Source of the DNA: a virus
Virus record (IMG/VR): IMGVR_UViG_3300025162_000021
Coordinates: 62,001-126,000 of that record
Reading direction: 5' to 3' (one strand)
Length of the DNA: 64,000 nt
Shown piece after piece: positions 37,150 to 46,748 of the stretch. How positions within the stretch are numbered: the stretch's first letter is position 1; each line of letters begins with the position of its first letter. Both the position numbers and the translations under genes were made by a program. Below the pieces are notes generated by a model, which saw only the letters and a program-made list of their open reading frames with translations, made no database searches and was not told where the DNA came from.

Positions 37150-37969
37150 GCATAATATGCCTCCAGTGAGGTTTGCATTCATAGAGGGATATGAATCTTT
37201 TCCTCCTAGAAGAGGAACACCTGATTCTGCAGGGATGGATGTATATATTCCAATGTTTAACGACGCTTTCAATTTTGAATTCTTGGACAAGAATCAAGAT
37301 CACAATAAAAGAGCTTTAATCGTTTCTTCAGCCGACAAGATTATAGTAAAGGCTGGTGGACATATTCTTATCCCCACAGGGTTGAAATTAGATATTCCCA
37401 AAGGCACATATATTGACGTGTGCACCAAGTCAGGTCACTTCGCTAATTTCGGGATGAAGGTTGGCAGTCATGTTATCGATGCCGACTACCAGGGACAAGT
37501 TTACATATCCTTGTTTAATACCAACCCATACGAAGTACTTTTAGTACCAGGCAAAGCATGCGCCCAACTTATACATAAGCCCTGCATTATTCAAGACTGG
37601 GAGTTTACCACTGAAGACCACTTACATGAAGTCACGTCAGTGAGAGGCACTGGGGGTTTCGGTAGCACAGGAGAATCGGGCGGGAACGATGGAAGTTTCG
37701 ATCCTTCAGCTTTACCAAATCACCTGAGGCGAGCGCCGTCTCTAAAGAATACTCTCGGCAAACCAGTGAAAGAACAGCGAGAAACTCCTGCTGACAAATT
37801 AAGACCTCCTCCTGATACTCCGGAGGAGATTCGAAAAGCCCTCGCGAATAAAAAGGGATCTAATATGGTTGATGGGGTTGATATTAGTTCGTGGGAAGGT
37901 TCGTGGGAAGAGGAAGATCAGCTAAGCCAAGATATAGACTGGGCTGACGAAGCTCGTCGGGTACTCTGA
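37142..37969 (+). CDS. dut: dUTPase with C-terminal extension
   Basis: 275 aa; the dUTPase fold occupies about 1-180. Motifs: TPDSAGMDVY (1), TKSGHFANFG (2), GSHVIDADYQGQV (3), GKACAQLIHKP (4) and RGTGGFGSTG (5, the mobile C-terminal loop). Hydrolyses dUTP to dUMP. About 95 further residues follow motif 5, rich in charged residues, which is unusual because motif 5 is normally the extreme C-terminus. Confidence 0.88.
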   Translation: MFEHNMPPVRFAFIEGYESFPPRRGTPDSAGMDVYIPMFNDAFNFEFLDKNQDHNKRALIVSSADKIIVKAGGHILIPTGLKLDIPKGTYIDVCTKSGHFANFGMKVGSHVIDADYQGQVYISLFNTNPYEVLLVPGKACAQLIHKPCIIQDWEFTTEDHLHEVTSVRGTGGFGSTGESGGNDGSFDPSALPNHLRRAPSLKNTLGKPVKEQRETPADKLRPPPDTPEEIRKALANKKGSNMVDGVDISSWEGSWEEEDQLSQDIDWADEARRVL

Positions 37970-38772
37970 TGGGAGCTTCCTACAGCTACAGTAAGATAGG
38001 AACTTTTGAGTCTTGCCCTCTTGCCTATGATCTGCAGTACGTCAGAAAAATTAAGTTGCTAAAAGACTTCGACTACGACGTCATTAAGGGAATAATCTTT
38101 CATCATTACGCAGAAGTATACAAGGGAAATTCTAGGGAGGCAGCAGATAAAGCTTTCCATGAACCAGAAGAAGTAAAGCCAGAGTTTCTTCAAATGATAA
38201 CTCCAGTACAGCACAAGGCTATACAAGAAGCATTCGCCTCTTTTAATCACTTTTATGATACCTTCTTAAAGTCCCGAGAAAACTTTACCATGAAGGAATT
38301 TAGAATTTCTAGTAAGACTCCAAAAGGTCATACCTTCACGGGCTTCTTAGACCTAGTGGTCTTGCAGCCTAAGGAATACTGGATTATAGATTATAAGACT
38401 CCGAAGGGGTCAAAAGCTTCCTTTTATTCAGGCCAGCTGTACACGTATATCCATTACATTATGGAGAAGTATAAGATACCAGTAGAAGAAGTGCGAGCTG
38501 GAGTATTCTTTCCTTTCGCTACGGATGTCAAAAGTGATGATGATAGATTTAAAGAAATAAAAGTCACAGGCAAAAAGATAGAGGAGCAGATAACCAAATT
38601 AGACGACACCATTGCTTTATTGGAGTCGCCCGATAGATCCAAGGAAGCTAATATGCAATGGCTTTGTAACTACTGCCAGTATAAAGGTGTCCAAGAATTG
38701 TGTCCTCTATCAGTAATCGCAGGCGCCAGGCCTGTGAAGCACTATGACGAAATTACAAAAACTCTAACCTGA
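37969..38772 (+). CDS. PD-(D/E)XK nuclease (RecB/Cas4-like)
   Basis: 267 aa. SYSKIGTFESCPLAYDLQYV at the N-terminus, GFLDLVVL (Asp), WIIDYKTPKG (DxK) and GQLYTYIHY motif, then CNYCQYKGVQELCP. The Cys pattern resembles the iron-sulphur site of Cas4/AddB-type nucleases. Likely processes DNA ends in recombination or replication. One-nt overlap with dUTPase. Confidence 0.82.
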   Translation: MGASYSYSKIGTFESCPLAYDLQYVRKIKLLKDFDYDVIKGIIFHHYAEVYKGNSREAADKAFHEPEEVKPEFLQMITPVQHKAIQEAFASFNHFYDTFLKSRENFTMKEFRISSKTPKGHTFTGFLDLVVLQPKEYWIIDYKTPKGSKASFYSGQLYTYIHYIMEKYKIPVEEVRAGVFFPFATDVKSDDDRFKEIKVTGKKIEEQITKLDDTIALLESPDRSKEANMQWLCNYCQYKGVQELCPLSVIAGARPVKHYDEITKTLT

Positions 38773-38800
38773 TTTGTACTGTCGCACTGGCTAAGTCAGG

Positions 38801-38831
38801 AAGGTCCCTAGCAATACTAGGGACCTTTTTT
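38801..38831 (+). terminator. Intrinsic terminator
   Basis: AAGGTCCCTAG/CTAGGGACCTT perfect stem, 5-nt loop, T tract; closes the plus-strand operon just at the end of the convergent terL. Confidence 0.9.
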
Positions 38832-41800
38832 ATGCTGGTGCTCCTTCCGAAAGAACAAATCCTATTTTAGATATAAAGGCCTGAGCGCTATCTTTCAATT
38901 GTTTGGGAGTCAAAATAATATTATTGTCATCCCACACCTGAGTTAAACATCGAGGTTCCGTCGCTAATTTCATCCTAGCCAAGTACACTGCCCCGGCTAC
39001 AGCGTCTGAGACGTCCTTCGCATTTATACCTAAAAGTGAGGTGTCCCAGTTTGTATCTGCGCCATTGGGATTAATAGTATCTCCTGGAGTATGATCTACT
39101 TTTAAAGTCCTTGTTTCCTTTCGCTGGACAATACGTAAGCTACGTAAATTATTCTTAAAGAAAATATTACGCCCTATTTTTAAATTACCTTGTTCGATTA
39201 ATTGAGTCAAGAACAAGTAAGGATCCATAGTCTTATCTACTGACAACTGTTCCATCTCTACACCATAACGCTCCAGGAACTGAATATTAGCCTCTGACTG
39301 AAAACTATCAAAGGAACCAAATTCTATTGGCATATTGCCTTCAGATATAAAATCAGTTATGCATTCCTTAATGGAGTCCAGATTAATTCGGCCACCAAAA
39401 GGATGGATAGGTATAACAGCATCAATAACATATACGAGATCAGTTAATAAATCAAAAGCTTTTCCAGTAACTGCAGAGTCATATTTCTTTTCGACATGAC
39501 AAAAAGCTATGGCTGCCATGTCTCCCGATATAGCTTGGTCAACATGAAATACTCTGGGAATTGTAGGCTTATAGTAGAAGTAATATCTATCACCAGATTT
39601 AATGAAGAAGGTATTTTTGACCTGATTCCATATCAATTTCTGCGGTGCCATTTTAGCATCGGATTTGATACAGGTATAGAGAGATTTTAATTGGTCAAAG
39701 AAACAATTCTCTATCTTATCCACTTGATAGAATAATTTATCTATGGAGCCTTGAGGAATACCTGCAGTGTTCTTTAAAGCCTCGACTATATTATCCTTAA
39801 ACAACTGCTCAATCTCTCTGGGCACCATTATAATGTCAGAAGGGTCGTATCCTTCTGTTGAATATAGTATCTCTGGCGGCTTACCATTACTACCCTTAAA
39901 TACAGGGAACTTGTCATCTAAGTTTTTAAAGTCCTCAGGGGCCCATTCCCATCTAGACCCCTTCACTACGTAATTGGTTTTATCTTTGCTCGCTTCAAAC
40001 ATGCAATACTTATCAATAGGAGACTCGAGATCGTTAGGAGAGGAGTCCAAGATAGACCGGCCCCAGAATTTACCGAGAGGCGTCTTATCCATACGAGAAC
40101 CAATACGTTCTTTTAATGACGTATAGAATTTCATTATGTATTCGTCACTGTTGGATGTAACAATAAAGTCATTAGCTAAAAATAGATGATCTTCATCCTC
40201 TATAGTGATGCATTGAGTTTCTTCCGACTCAATCTCTTTAATAGAGGAAAGTCTTAAGATCTGGCGATGACTCCGCTGCTTGCCTCTCCAGTACTCATCT
40301 ATCCTTTTTTGTTTTCTACTCATCTTGAATAGAGGGATAGAGTTATCTTTAAAATGAATACAAACATGGTAGCCGTCGAAAAATATCTGCTCTCTTTTCT
40401 TTTGCATACTTAAAGTTGCAAAAGCCCCCAAACTTCTAGCTAAATATACCACGTCTTCGGCCAAGGTTTTTGATACTGAGGAGAATACACCGCCTCCCTT
40501 GTTGACAGATCCATCGGTATCCATTAAGCCCTGCAATAATTCTATTCGATTAAGAATGGAATCATATAGATATTCTTTGGGGATAAATTTATCATTGCTT
40601 CTCTTGTCGACCAGCCCTAATTTAATTATTTCTTCAGCATACAAATTTTTAATCTTAGTATTTTTTTCTTTTTTAATTATTCTAATATATCTACTAGGAT
40701 ATCCGCTGAAAGACCAGGTATAGTCTTTATTCAGGTCTTTTGATACATTTAAAATACTCTCTTCCCTATCACCGTCAGAGCCCACGGACAAGATAAAAGT
40801 ATTGTGTCTAAAACTCCCGTCTCCTAAGGCAAACCCCATAATATATGGGGCTATGAAGTGACTTTTTTCGTTAAAGGGGGCGGGCTTAGACAGAGGAATA
40901 CCCCACATATTTTTTAGGTTTGTAGATCCTTCAAATATTTCTTGAGTTGTTTTTTTATACCAGTATCTATCTTTTTTTATTATCCACTCGTGTTCTGGAT
41001 TTGCTTTTATTTCTCTTCCATCTGAAAATACTAGTTTAAAGACTCTCGTTTTTCCCTGGGGGATTACTCGGGAAACTTTTGAGACAGTACCCTTATGGGT
41101 AAGAACACTGTCTCCTACTTGTATATCTCTCATCAATGTAAATCCAGACGGAGTGATTACTTCACTATCCATTGATAGTGCTTTGCCTGCCTCCCTGAAG
41201 AAGGCTAACTCCGTCATTGTTCCTGCGACAACCGTCAATCCTAAGAGATTATGTACGGATGATATGAGTTTAATATTTGTATTGTTGCTAAATTGTATAG
41301 CTGAAGTACCATTAGGAGAAGCTGTTGTCCAATAGATTCTATCGATAGAAGTTTTTCGCTGATAATCCTTTTCCATCTTAATCATGTCTTCTTTTGTTCT
41401 TACTTTTTCGAAGAAATCAGATACTTCTAGAAGACTTGTAAATGGCTCCAAGAGTACTTCTGAGGCCTTCTTCAGGGAGTAAGACGCTAAGACTATAGCT
41501 AGCTGAGCAGAGGGTGCCTGAGCGAATGTCCTCTTAGCGTCTCTCATCATAGAAAGATGTGTTATGATGTATAAGTTTATAAGAACGGCGAGGGTAGAGT
41601 TATGTGTTACGGTATAATCGTCGACAAGAAATAGTTTTTCGTCTCCGCTTACCTCTATGCACAGACCCTCATCGTTAGGAGTTCGCTCAATCTTTTTTAG
41701 ATAAAGATACATAGGCTTTCTTTTAATTCGGCTTCTATTGAAGTGATTGTCGATCAGTATTTGCTTTCTAAGAAGTGAGAAGATAGGAAAACTATTAGTT

Positions 41801-43071
41801 GGAAAAGTAATAAAAATTACATACCCCTCTTTTCCATTTTCACAGTGGGGCCGCTTTCTGCTGTCTACATGATATGAAGATTTGCCTCCGAGGCCTCGAA
41901 CCAAAGTAAGCATATTATCTCTTAAAAAGGGACTGGTAGTATAATAAGAGGCGAGTCCTGATCTCTTCGACACAGTTCCATCTGTGTCCATCAGACCTTG
42001 TAATAGTGCTATTCTATTGGCTAGGCTATCATACAAGTATTCTTCGGGAATAAACTTAGTATGACTTCGAGTACGCCTCAAATCCAATCTCTCTAGTTCT
42101 ACTTTATAAAGATTCAGAGTAGATTTTTCCTGAACCAAAGTTGTTATATAATTACAAGACGCATTAGGTCGCGTGTGAGTAAAAACTCCCTCAGGCACTT
42201 CAGATTTGATTCTAGAATGGATTTCCAGGTCATCCCCACAAAGAAATAGCGTGTTACCAAAATGACCGCCACCGAGGAGTGCTCCTAGGGTGTAAGAAGG
42301 TATGACGTGAATCCGCTGCTTATGTTCTACAGGATTCGTGAGAGGAATAAACCACCGTGCCTTGGGATTTTTTTCAATATCTTTTAGGATTTCACGAGAT
42401 GATATTATTTTCCAACAAGGTTCCGGATACGCTGTTTTTATATATTTTTTTTGAGATGAGTCCCATCTCTTTGTATTATATGATTTTGCGGCTTTCCAAT
42501 AGTGATCCAGTCCCGATGAGACCGATCGCCCATCTGCAAACTGCATATCGCAGAACTCATCATTAGACCAAGTCGCCCTGTTTATAACTCGGGCGATGTC
42601 GCCAGCAGGGGTACAAACTTCATCTCCCACACGTATATCATCTGCGATCTTATAGCCCTCAGGAGTACAAATCTTTGTCTTATAACGATTTATTTCTTTC
42701 CCCCAACCGATGTGAGGATACAAGACAGCATTTCTATATGAAGATTTAGGGTCCAAGAATTCTTGGAAGCATCTACTGATCTTAGGTTGTACCATAGGAG
42801 CCATTCTACCGATATACTTATCGGTAAGAAATTCCTCTGGCGCTGGTGGCCTATCTCTATAATTGATTCTCCAACTATTAGACATCAGGTATAACTTTTG
42901 CTGATTTGATAATTTGGGGTTATTTAGTATAAAATCTAAAGCTAATCCTATTTTCCTAAGATCCACGTTTTCAAATACTTGGTATTTATCAAGTAAACTA
43001 GTATCTCCAGATATAACATCTATTAAAACAGGAATGAGTTCTTTTTTATTGGTAATACGAGAAGCTTCCAT
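38830..43071 (-). CDS. terL: Terminase large subunit with two inteins
   Basis: 1413 aa precursor. Exteins: 1-125, 492-630 and 975-1413, about 700 aa after splicing. Walker A is GWGK+STL, split by the first intein; TELAFFREAGK is the Walker B/coupling region, followed by the second intein. The C-terminal RNase H-like nuclease shows VDQAISGDMAA, FDSF and DVSDAVAGA. TerL packages DNA into proheads. Both inteins sit at the ATPase active site, so packaging depends on splicing. Confidence 0.92.
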   Translation of the reverse strand: MEASRITNKKELIPVLIDVISGDTSLLDKYQVFENVDLRKIGLALDFILNNPKLSNQQKLYLMSNSWRINYRDRPPAPEEFLTDKYIGRMAPMVQPKISRCFQEFLDPKSSYRNAVLYPHIGWGKEINRYKTKICTPEGYKIADDIRVGDEVCTPAGDIARVINRATWSNDEFCDMQFADGRSVSSGLDHYWKAAKSYNTKRWDSSQKKYIKTAYPEPCWKIISSREILKDIEKNPKARWFIPLTNPVEHKQRIHVIPSYTLGALLGGGHFGNTLFLCGDDLEIHSRIKSEVPEGVFTHTRPNASCNYITTLVQEKSTLNLYKVELERLDLRRTRSHTKFIPEEYLYDSLANRIALLQGLMDTDGTVSKRSGLASYYTTSPFLRDNMLTLVRGLGGKSSYHVDSRKRPHCENGKEGYVIFITFPTNSFPIFSLLRKQILIDNHFNRSRIKRKPMYLYLKKIERTPNDEGLCIEVSGDEKLFLVDDYTVTHNSTLAVLINLYIITHLSMMRDAKRTFAQAPSAQLAIVLASYSLKKASEVLLEPFTSLLEVSDFFEKVRTKEDMIKMEKDYQRKTSIDRIYWTTASPNGTSAIQFSNNTNIKLISSVHNLLGLTVVAGTMTELAFFREAGKALSMDSEVITPSGFTLMRDIQVGDSVLTHKGTVSKVSRVIPQGKTRVFKLVFSDGREIKANPEHEWIIKKDRYWYKKTTQEIFEGSTNLKNMWGIPLSKPAPFNEKSHFIAPYIMGFALGDGSFRHNTFILSVGSDGDREESILNVSKDLNKDYTWSFSGYPSRYIRIIKKEKNTKIKNLYAEEIIKLGLVDKRSNDKFIPKEYLYDSILNRIELLQGLMDTDGSVNKGGGVFSSVSKTLAEDVVYLARSLGAFATLSMQKKREQIFFDGYHVCIHFKDNSIPLFKMSRKQKRIDEYWRGKQRSHRQILRLSSIKEIESEETQCITIEDEDHLFLANDFIVTSNSDEYIMKFYTSLKERIGSRMDKTPLGKFWGRSILDSSPNDLESPIDKYCMFEASKDKTNYVVKGSRWEWAPEDFKNLDDKFPVFKGSNGKPPEILYSTEGYDPSDIIMVPREIEQLFKDNIVEALKNTAGIPQGSIDKLFYQVDKIENCFFDQLKSLYTCIKSDAKMAPQKLIWNQVKNTFFIKSGDRYYFYYKPTIPRVFHVDQAISGDMAAIAFCHVEKKYDSAVTGKAFDLLTDLVYVIDAVIPIHPFGGRINLDSIKECITDFISEGNMPIEFGSFDSFQSEANIQFLERYGVEMEQLSVDKTMDPYLFLTQLIEQGNLKIGRNIFFKNNLRSLRIVQRKETRTLKVDHTPGDTINPNGADTNWDTSLLGINAKDVSDAVAGAVYLARMKLATEPRCLTQVWDDNNIILTPKQLKDSAQAFISKIGFVLSEGAPA
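40150..41181 (-). mobile_element. TerL intein 2 (class 3-like, residues 631-974)
   Basis: Starts ALSMDSEVITPSGF, the ALxxDT-type N-terminus of class 3 inteins, and ends IVTSN before Ser+1, with Ser in place of the penultimate His. Trp696 (HEW), Cys954 and Thr972 complete the class 3 triad. Both LAGLIDADG motifs (MGFALGDGS and LLQGLMDTDG) retain Asp, so the endonuclease may be active. Confidence 0.82.
41599..42696 (-). mobile_element. TerL intein 1 (class 3-like, residues 126-491)
   Basis: Begins EINRYKTKICTPEGY right after the Walker A lysine: no Cys/Ser at position 1. It has the class 3 triad Trp192 (HYW), Cys471 and Thr489 before HN-Ser. Its LAGLIDADG endonuclease motifs are LGALLGGGH and LLQGLMDTDG; the first lacks the catalytic Asp (Gly instead), so homing activity is probably lost. 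Confidence 0.82.
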
Positions 43072-43227
43072 TTAATGTCCCACTAATTATATAGTTAGTG
43101 ATTCTTTTATTCCGCCTCATATAGGCACATCTAAATCTCAAATTATCTATATATGACTTGAGAAGAGCAATGTCTTTTATTTAAGAATTGCGAGAAGCAT
43201 AACAAACAATCTAAATGGAGGATTGCA

Positions 43228-44793
43228 ATGTCAGGTTATAGAACTTTTAAGCGGAAGCTTGAGTGGTGGAGAGAGGCGGGCGAGAGGCCGGCCGATACAA
43301 GAATTACAGAAGGAACTAATACGGATAGTCATCCCTTGAGTGTTAATGAAACTTATAGTGGTGTGGCTACGAAACCTGGTTGGGACGGAGTAGGCGGTGC
43401 CAAGCTCAAGTATGCAAGTGGCAAGGGCGCTGTCAGAGGGTCCGGCCAGCCTAGTTTCGGCAAGGATGGATACAACGCTTCTAAGGGTGTGGATATGAAA
43501 GACAACACCAAGAAGAAAGTTTCCTTGAAGAAGAAAGTAATCAAAGAAATGTTCGGAGATGAGGAACCAGAAGAGGACGAGTTTGAGCCTGCTGGTGGTG
43601 AATTTGAAGATCCCGATATGGGTGGAGATATGGAAGGGATGGAAGGGATGGAAGGCGGCGATGAGCTTCCTCCTGATCTAGAGAATCCCGATGAGCTCGA
43701 GGGCGGCATGGGCGACGAAGTTAATCCAGAAGATATCGTTATTACTATTAACGGCGTGGATTACGGAGTTACTCCTCTTCCTGGAGCTGGTGCAGAAGGC
43801 ATCGGCGGAGAGGGAGAATTCGAGGACGGGGGCGAGATGCCTGGCGAGGATATGGGTATGGGCGATGAAGACGACATGCCTGGCGAAGGCGAGGAAATGG
43901 AGTCTCCTGAGGAAGAAGAAGAGGAGCATCAGTTCGAGTCTCGCAAGAAAGTACAGAAGAGAGTTAAGGAAGCTAACAAGGTTGCTGAACTTCCCGACGG
44001 CGCACTATCAGGCACTGGTGACGGCCAGGTTCCCGAAGTTGCGGTTATGGGTAACCAGGCCTCAATGACTAAAGAATCAAGGAAGATTCTCATAAAGAGG
44101 AAGCTTGAGACTATTAGGAGAAAGAAAGTCCTAGAGAAGATCGCTCGGGCTAAGGAAGAGCGAGATACTCTGGGCGGCAAGAGAATCATGATATCTACAG
44201 AAGATGATACTCTTGAGAATGATACGGGTAAGCATGGCGATTGGGGCCAGGCGCCAAGAACACAAGGCGCGGCTTCCAAGAGGTCTGCTGTAAAGTTCTC
44301 TAAGTCCTCAGGTCAGCAAGAGCCCGGTGGAAATGGTGTTGGTCAGAAGGCCTCCGAGTCCACGAAGAAGCAGACTGCTGAGCAGAAGGAATTCAATGAG
44401 GCCCTTGCTAAGATTCGAGCTCGCAAGGCTCTGAAGGAGAAGGATCTAGATAACCTGGAGCTGAGGGATGGCAACGGCACCGGAACTGTTAATAATAAAC
44501 TTCTTCACCAGTTAGGCGATCTTCCTTTCGACGTGGGAGCAGATCAGGGAACAGTAACAACACCTAAGAGTGCTTCCGGTGGAAATTATGCTGACTCTGA
44601 TACAACTGTGAGGCACATGGTTACCGAGGCTAACTTCGATATGCGCGTAGATCCCAGCGTTGCTAGGAGAATCGAGAATATTCGAATTCGTCGAGAGCAG
44701 AGAGTCACGGAATCCAAAGCTGCCCCTAAGGCTGAGGAGACTTTGAACTTCAAGAAGCTTTTAGAGAACGGTTATAGCGGCTCAAAGAGATAA
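43228..44793 (+). CDS. Acidic Gly/Glu/Met-rich protein, scaffold or structural candidate
   Basis: 521 aa. N-terminal WWREAGERP helix, then an extremely acidic stretch with GDMEGMEGMEGGDEL and EEEEEEH (about 110-235), a helical Lys/Glu-rich middle and a disordered C-terminal half. No enzyme motif. Divergent from terL and near packaging genes, so a head scaffold or core role is plausible. Ends at a strong terminator. Confidence 0.5.
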   Translation: MSGYRTFKRKLEWWREAGERPADTRITEGTNTDSHPLSVNETYSGVATKPGWDGVGGAKLKYASGKGAVRGSGQPSFGKDGYNASKGVDMKDNTKKKVSLKKKVIKEMFGDEEPEEDEFEPAGGEFEDPDMGGDMEGMEGMEGGDELPPDLENPDELEGGMGDEVNPEDIVITINGVDYGVTPLPGAGAEGIGGEGEFEDGGEMPGEDMGMGDEDDMPGEGEEMESPEEEEEEHQFESRKKVQKRVKEANKVAELPDGALSGTGDGQVPEVAVMGNQASMTKESRKILIKRKLETIRRKKVLEKIARAKEERDTLGGKRIMISTEDDTLENDTGKHGDWGQAPRTQGAASKRSAVKFSKSSGQQEPGGNGVGQKASESTKKQTAEQKEFNEALAKIRARKALKEKDLDNLELRDGNGTGTVNNKLLHQLGDLPFDVGADQGTVTTPKSASGGNYADSDTTVRHMVTEANFDMRVDPSVARRIENIRIRREQRVTESKAAPKAEETLNFKKLLENGYSGSKR

Positions 44794-44813
44794 GTCCAAA
44801 TCTCTTTAAATAT

Positions 44814-44846
44814 AAAGTCCTCTCGAAAGAGAGGACTTTTCTTTTT
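44814..44846 (+). terminator. Intrinsic terminator
   Basis: AAAGTCCTCTC-gaaa-GAGAGGACTTTT, 11-bp stem with GNRA loop and T-rich tail. Confidence 0.92.
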
Positions 44847-44895
44847 ATTTGCAATTAAAAGTTGGACTAATCATATATTATATATGAGAGGTAAC

Positions 44896-45663
44896 ATGAC
44901 ACTTATACTGACATCAGATATACACTATGGCCACAGCACTCTCGGCGATAAGTCCTTGTTTAAGGTGATCGATGAAATCAAGACTAAAAGTCCAGATGTT
45001 CTTATTATAGCGGGTGACTTTGGGTCCTCCTCCGAAGCAGAGCGAGCGGACTTTCTCCGAAGAATGAGAGAGGACCATGAGTTCAGTGCTCCTGTAGGTA
45101 TTGTAAATGGGAATCATGATTTTTGGGACTGGGATGGAGTTCGAACTAGCGCTGAAGAAGTATCGGCAATAAATGATTCCTTTTTTCTTCATAGGAATAT
45201 CACTCATCTTCAAGAGAAGGATATGGTTACCGGTAATGTAGTCATTACCGGATTCGACGGTTGGTACTCGAGTGATCCTCCCGTCAACGACCCCAGGTAT
45301 ATTCCAGGCTATTCTCGAGGAGGAAAGGAGTGGCTTAGGACTCGGGCTGAGACGGGCTTTGCTAGATGCCTAGGTACTTGTGCGGCAGCTAAGGCAGGTG
45401 GAAAAACTACTGTCATAGTTACGCACTTTGGATTCTTCGATCACATAAAGGATTGGAAGTCTGGAACTATGAGAAACTGGGGCGCCGAGCCTGACTGGTT
45501 TGGGGGAAATCCCAAGTGGGAAGATTTCCTGGGGGACGTCGATTATGTTCTCTTTGGGCATTCCCACCGAGCTTTCGATGGTCTTTCTAAGAATGGTCAC
45601 ACACGGTTGATCAATTGTGGTAGCGATTATAATAATCCCAAGTACGTAGAGATTAAGATGTGA
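44896..45663 (+). CDS. Calcineurin-like metallophosphoesterase
   Basis: 255 aa from ATG 44896 (AGAGG upstream; in-frame ATG at 44884 less likely). Metal motifs in order: TSDIHYGH, IAGDFG, VNGNHDFW, VTHFG and FGHSH. Probably a phosphodiesterase acting on nucleotides, RNA or phosphoprotein; substrate unknown. Confidence 0.88.
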   Translation: MTLILTSDIHYGHSTLGDKSLFKVIDEIKTKSPDVLIIAGDFGSSSEAERADFLRRMREDHEFSAPVGIVNGNHDFWDWDGVRTSAEEVSAINDSFFLHRNITHLQEKDMVTGNVVITGFDGWYSSDPPVNDPRYIPGYSRGGKEWLRTRAETGFARCLGTCAAAKAGGKTTVIVTHFGFFDHIKDWKSGTMRNWGAEPDWFGGNPKWEDFLGDVDYVLFGHSHRAFDGLSKNGHTRLINCGSDYNNPKYVEIKM

Positions 45664-45674
45664 AGGAAAATTAG

Positions 45675-45875
45675 ATGACAGACAAAGAGTATGCTGAGGA
45701 AGCAAAGAACATAGAAGTTCATATCGATATGATGGTCGATGATACTATGAGGGCAGCTGCTTTTTGTTCTGTTGAGCATGATCTGCACTTCCAGGTATTC
45801 CGGCTTATTCAAGGTTACCGTGAGGCTCTTGAAGAGCTTGCTGAGTTGAAAAAGACCGTAAAAGATACGGTATAG
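45675..45875 (+). CDS. Hypothetical acidic helical protein, 66 aa
   Basis: Fourteen nt after the phosphoesterase with AAGGAAAAT upstream. Helical, acidic; no family recognised. Confidence 0.55.
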   Translation: MTDKEYAEEAKNIEVHIDMMVDDTMRAAAFCSVEHDLHFQVFRLIQGYREALEELAELKKTVKDTV

Positions 45876-45932
45876 AATTTCATATATACGGAAGAAAAAG
45901 AACAAAATAATTCCAAAAAATTCGACTTTTAG

Positions 45933-45963
45933 TTGCCACCGAAGGACTTCGTAAACTTATATT
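45933..45963 (+). promoter_or_regulatory. Promoter P6 of the TTGCCACCG family
   Basis: TTGCCACCG at 45933-45941 and TATATT at 45958-45963, 19 nt, followed by ATATATGTAAGGGGG, which is also the ribosome site of the next gene. Confidence 0.75.
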
Positions 45964-45985
45964 ATATATGTAAGGGGGTCAGGAA

Positions 45986-46141
45986 ATGAAAGAGTTCACG
46001 ATTCAGTCCTTGACTGGTTGTACGCGCGGCATGGTTCAGAAAGTGTACGGCAACCGCGATTGGGTTCCTGGGCAGGAAGTCAAGCTCAACGCACTTCCGA
46101 CCGCCATTCTTTACAAAGTCATCAAGGTGGCCCAAGCATGA
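45986..46141 (+). CDS. Small basic protein, 51 aa
   Basis: ATG after CAGGAA, 23 nt past P6. IQSLTGCTRGMVQKVYGNRD. ATGA overlap with the next frame. No family recognised. Confidence 0.55.
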   Translation: MKEFTIQSLTGCTRGMVQKVYGNRDWVPGQEVKLNALPTAILYKVIKVAQA

Positions 46142-46200
46142 AACTTTACTCAATCCGGTTCGTAAAGCCCTATAAGTGGAGCATCTGGTATGAGGGATGA
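46138..46200 (+). CDS. Small peptide, 20 aa
   Basis: Begins in the ATGA overlap: MKLYSIRFVKPYKWSIWYEG. Translational coupling supports it, but it is very short. Confidence 0.4.
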   Translation: MKLYSIRFVKPYKWSIWYEG

Positions 46201-46260
46201 CTCTTGTAAAAAGGAGTTCTTCTCCATCGATCTCACTTCCATCCATAACGAGGAGCCACT

Positions 46261-46533
46261 ATGAACTCACGCAAAGGCGACTGCCCTGAGACCGACGAAG
46301 AGCTGTACCGCACTCTCGACAAAAGGAATAAGAAGCCTATGAAAATCAAGCCGTCGAAAATGTCTTTGGAAGAGTTTCTCGGGACTCTTGTTCTCGAGCG
46401 CGCCAAGTACAACGAGGACTTTAAACTCTCGGAGGTCGGATTCTGGATTGACCAGTATGAACTCTACCAGAGGGGTTTCAGGGACGGGGACATGCACGAC
46501 AGCACCCTCGTCATTCTTTCGAGAATGGAGTAA
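46261..46533 (+). CDS. Hypothetical protein, 90 aa
   Basis: ATG after GAGGAGCC. Charged, helical; MSLEEFLGTLVLERAKYNED central part. No family recognised. GC-rich biased codons. Confidence 0.6.
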   Translation: MNSRKGDCPETDEELYRTLDKRNKKPMKIKPSKMSLEEFLGTLVLERAKYNEDFKLSEVGFWIDQYELYQRGFRDGDMHDSTLVILSRME

Positions 46534-46536
46534 ATT

Positions 46537-46746
46537 ATGAACGTGGCCATCACCATAAAAATCCCGTCTGAGGATGTTGCGGAGATACTGCGGACTTACT
46601 TTGCTGGCCAGTACCCAGGGTTGCGGCCGCTCGGAGCTGCGAGGATTGATATCGAGATGGTAACAGCGGACCGCCCAGGGGAGGTCGACAAGGCTATCTT
46701 CAAGGGAATCTCCATTGATTTCACGAAGAATCTTCCCGAAAGGTGA
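46537..46746 (+). CDS. Hypothetical protein, 69 aa
   Basis: Starts three nt after the previous stop. ITIKIPSEDVAEILRTYFAG; ferredoxin-like alternation of strand and helix. No family recognised. Confidence 0.55.
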   Translation: MNVAITIKIPSEDVAEILRTYFAGQYPGLRPLGAARIDIEMVTADRPGEVDKAIFKGISIDFTKNLPER

Positions 46747-46748
46747 TC

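Noticed and set aside
43353-43709. Long minus-strand open frame of Ser/Pro-rich residues opposite the acidic 43228 gene
   Set aside because: Mirror image of Glu/Gly/Asp codons on the plus strand; no ribosome site; low-complexity shadow.
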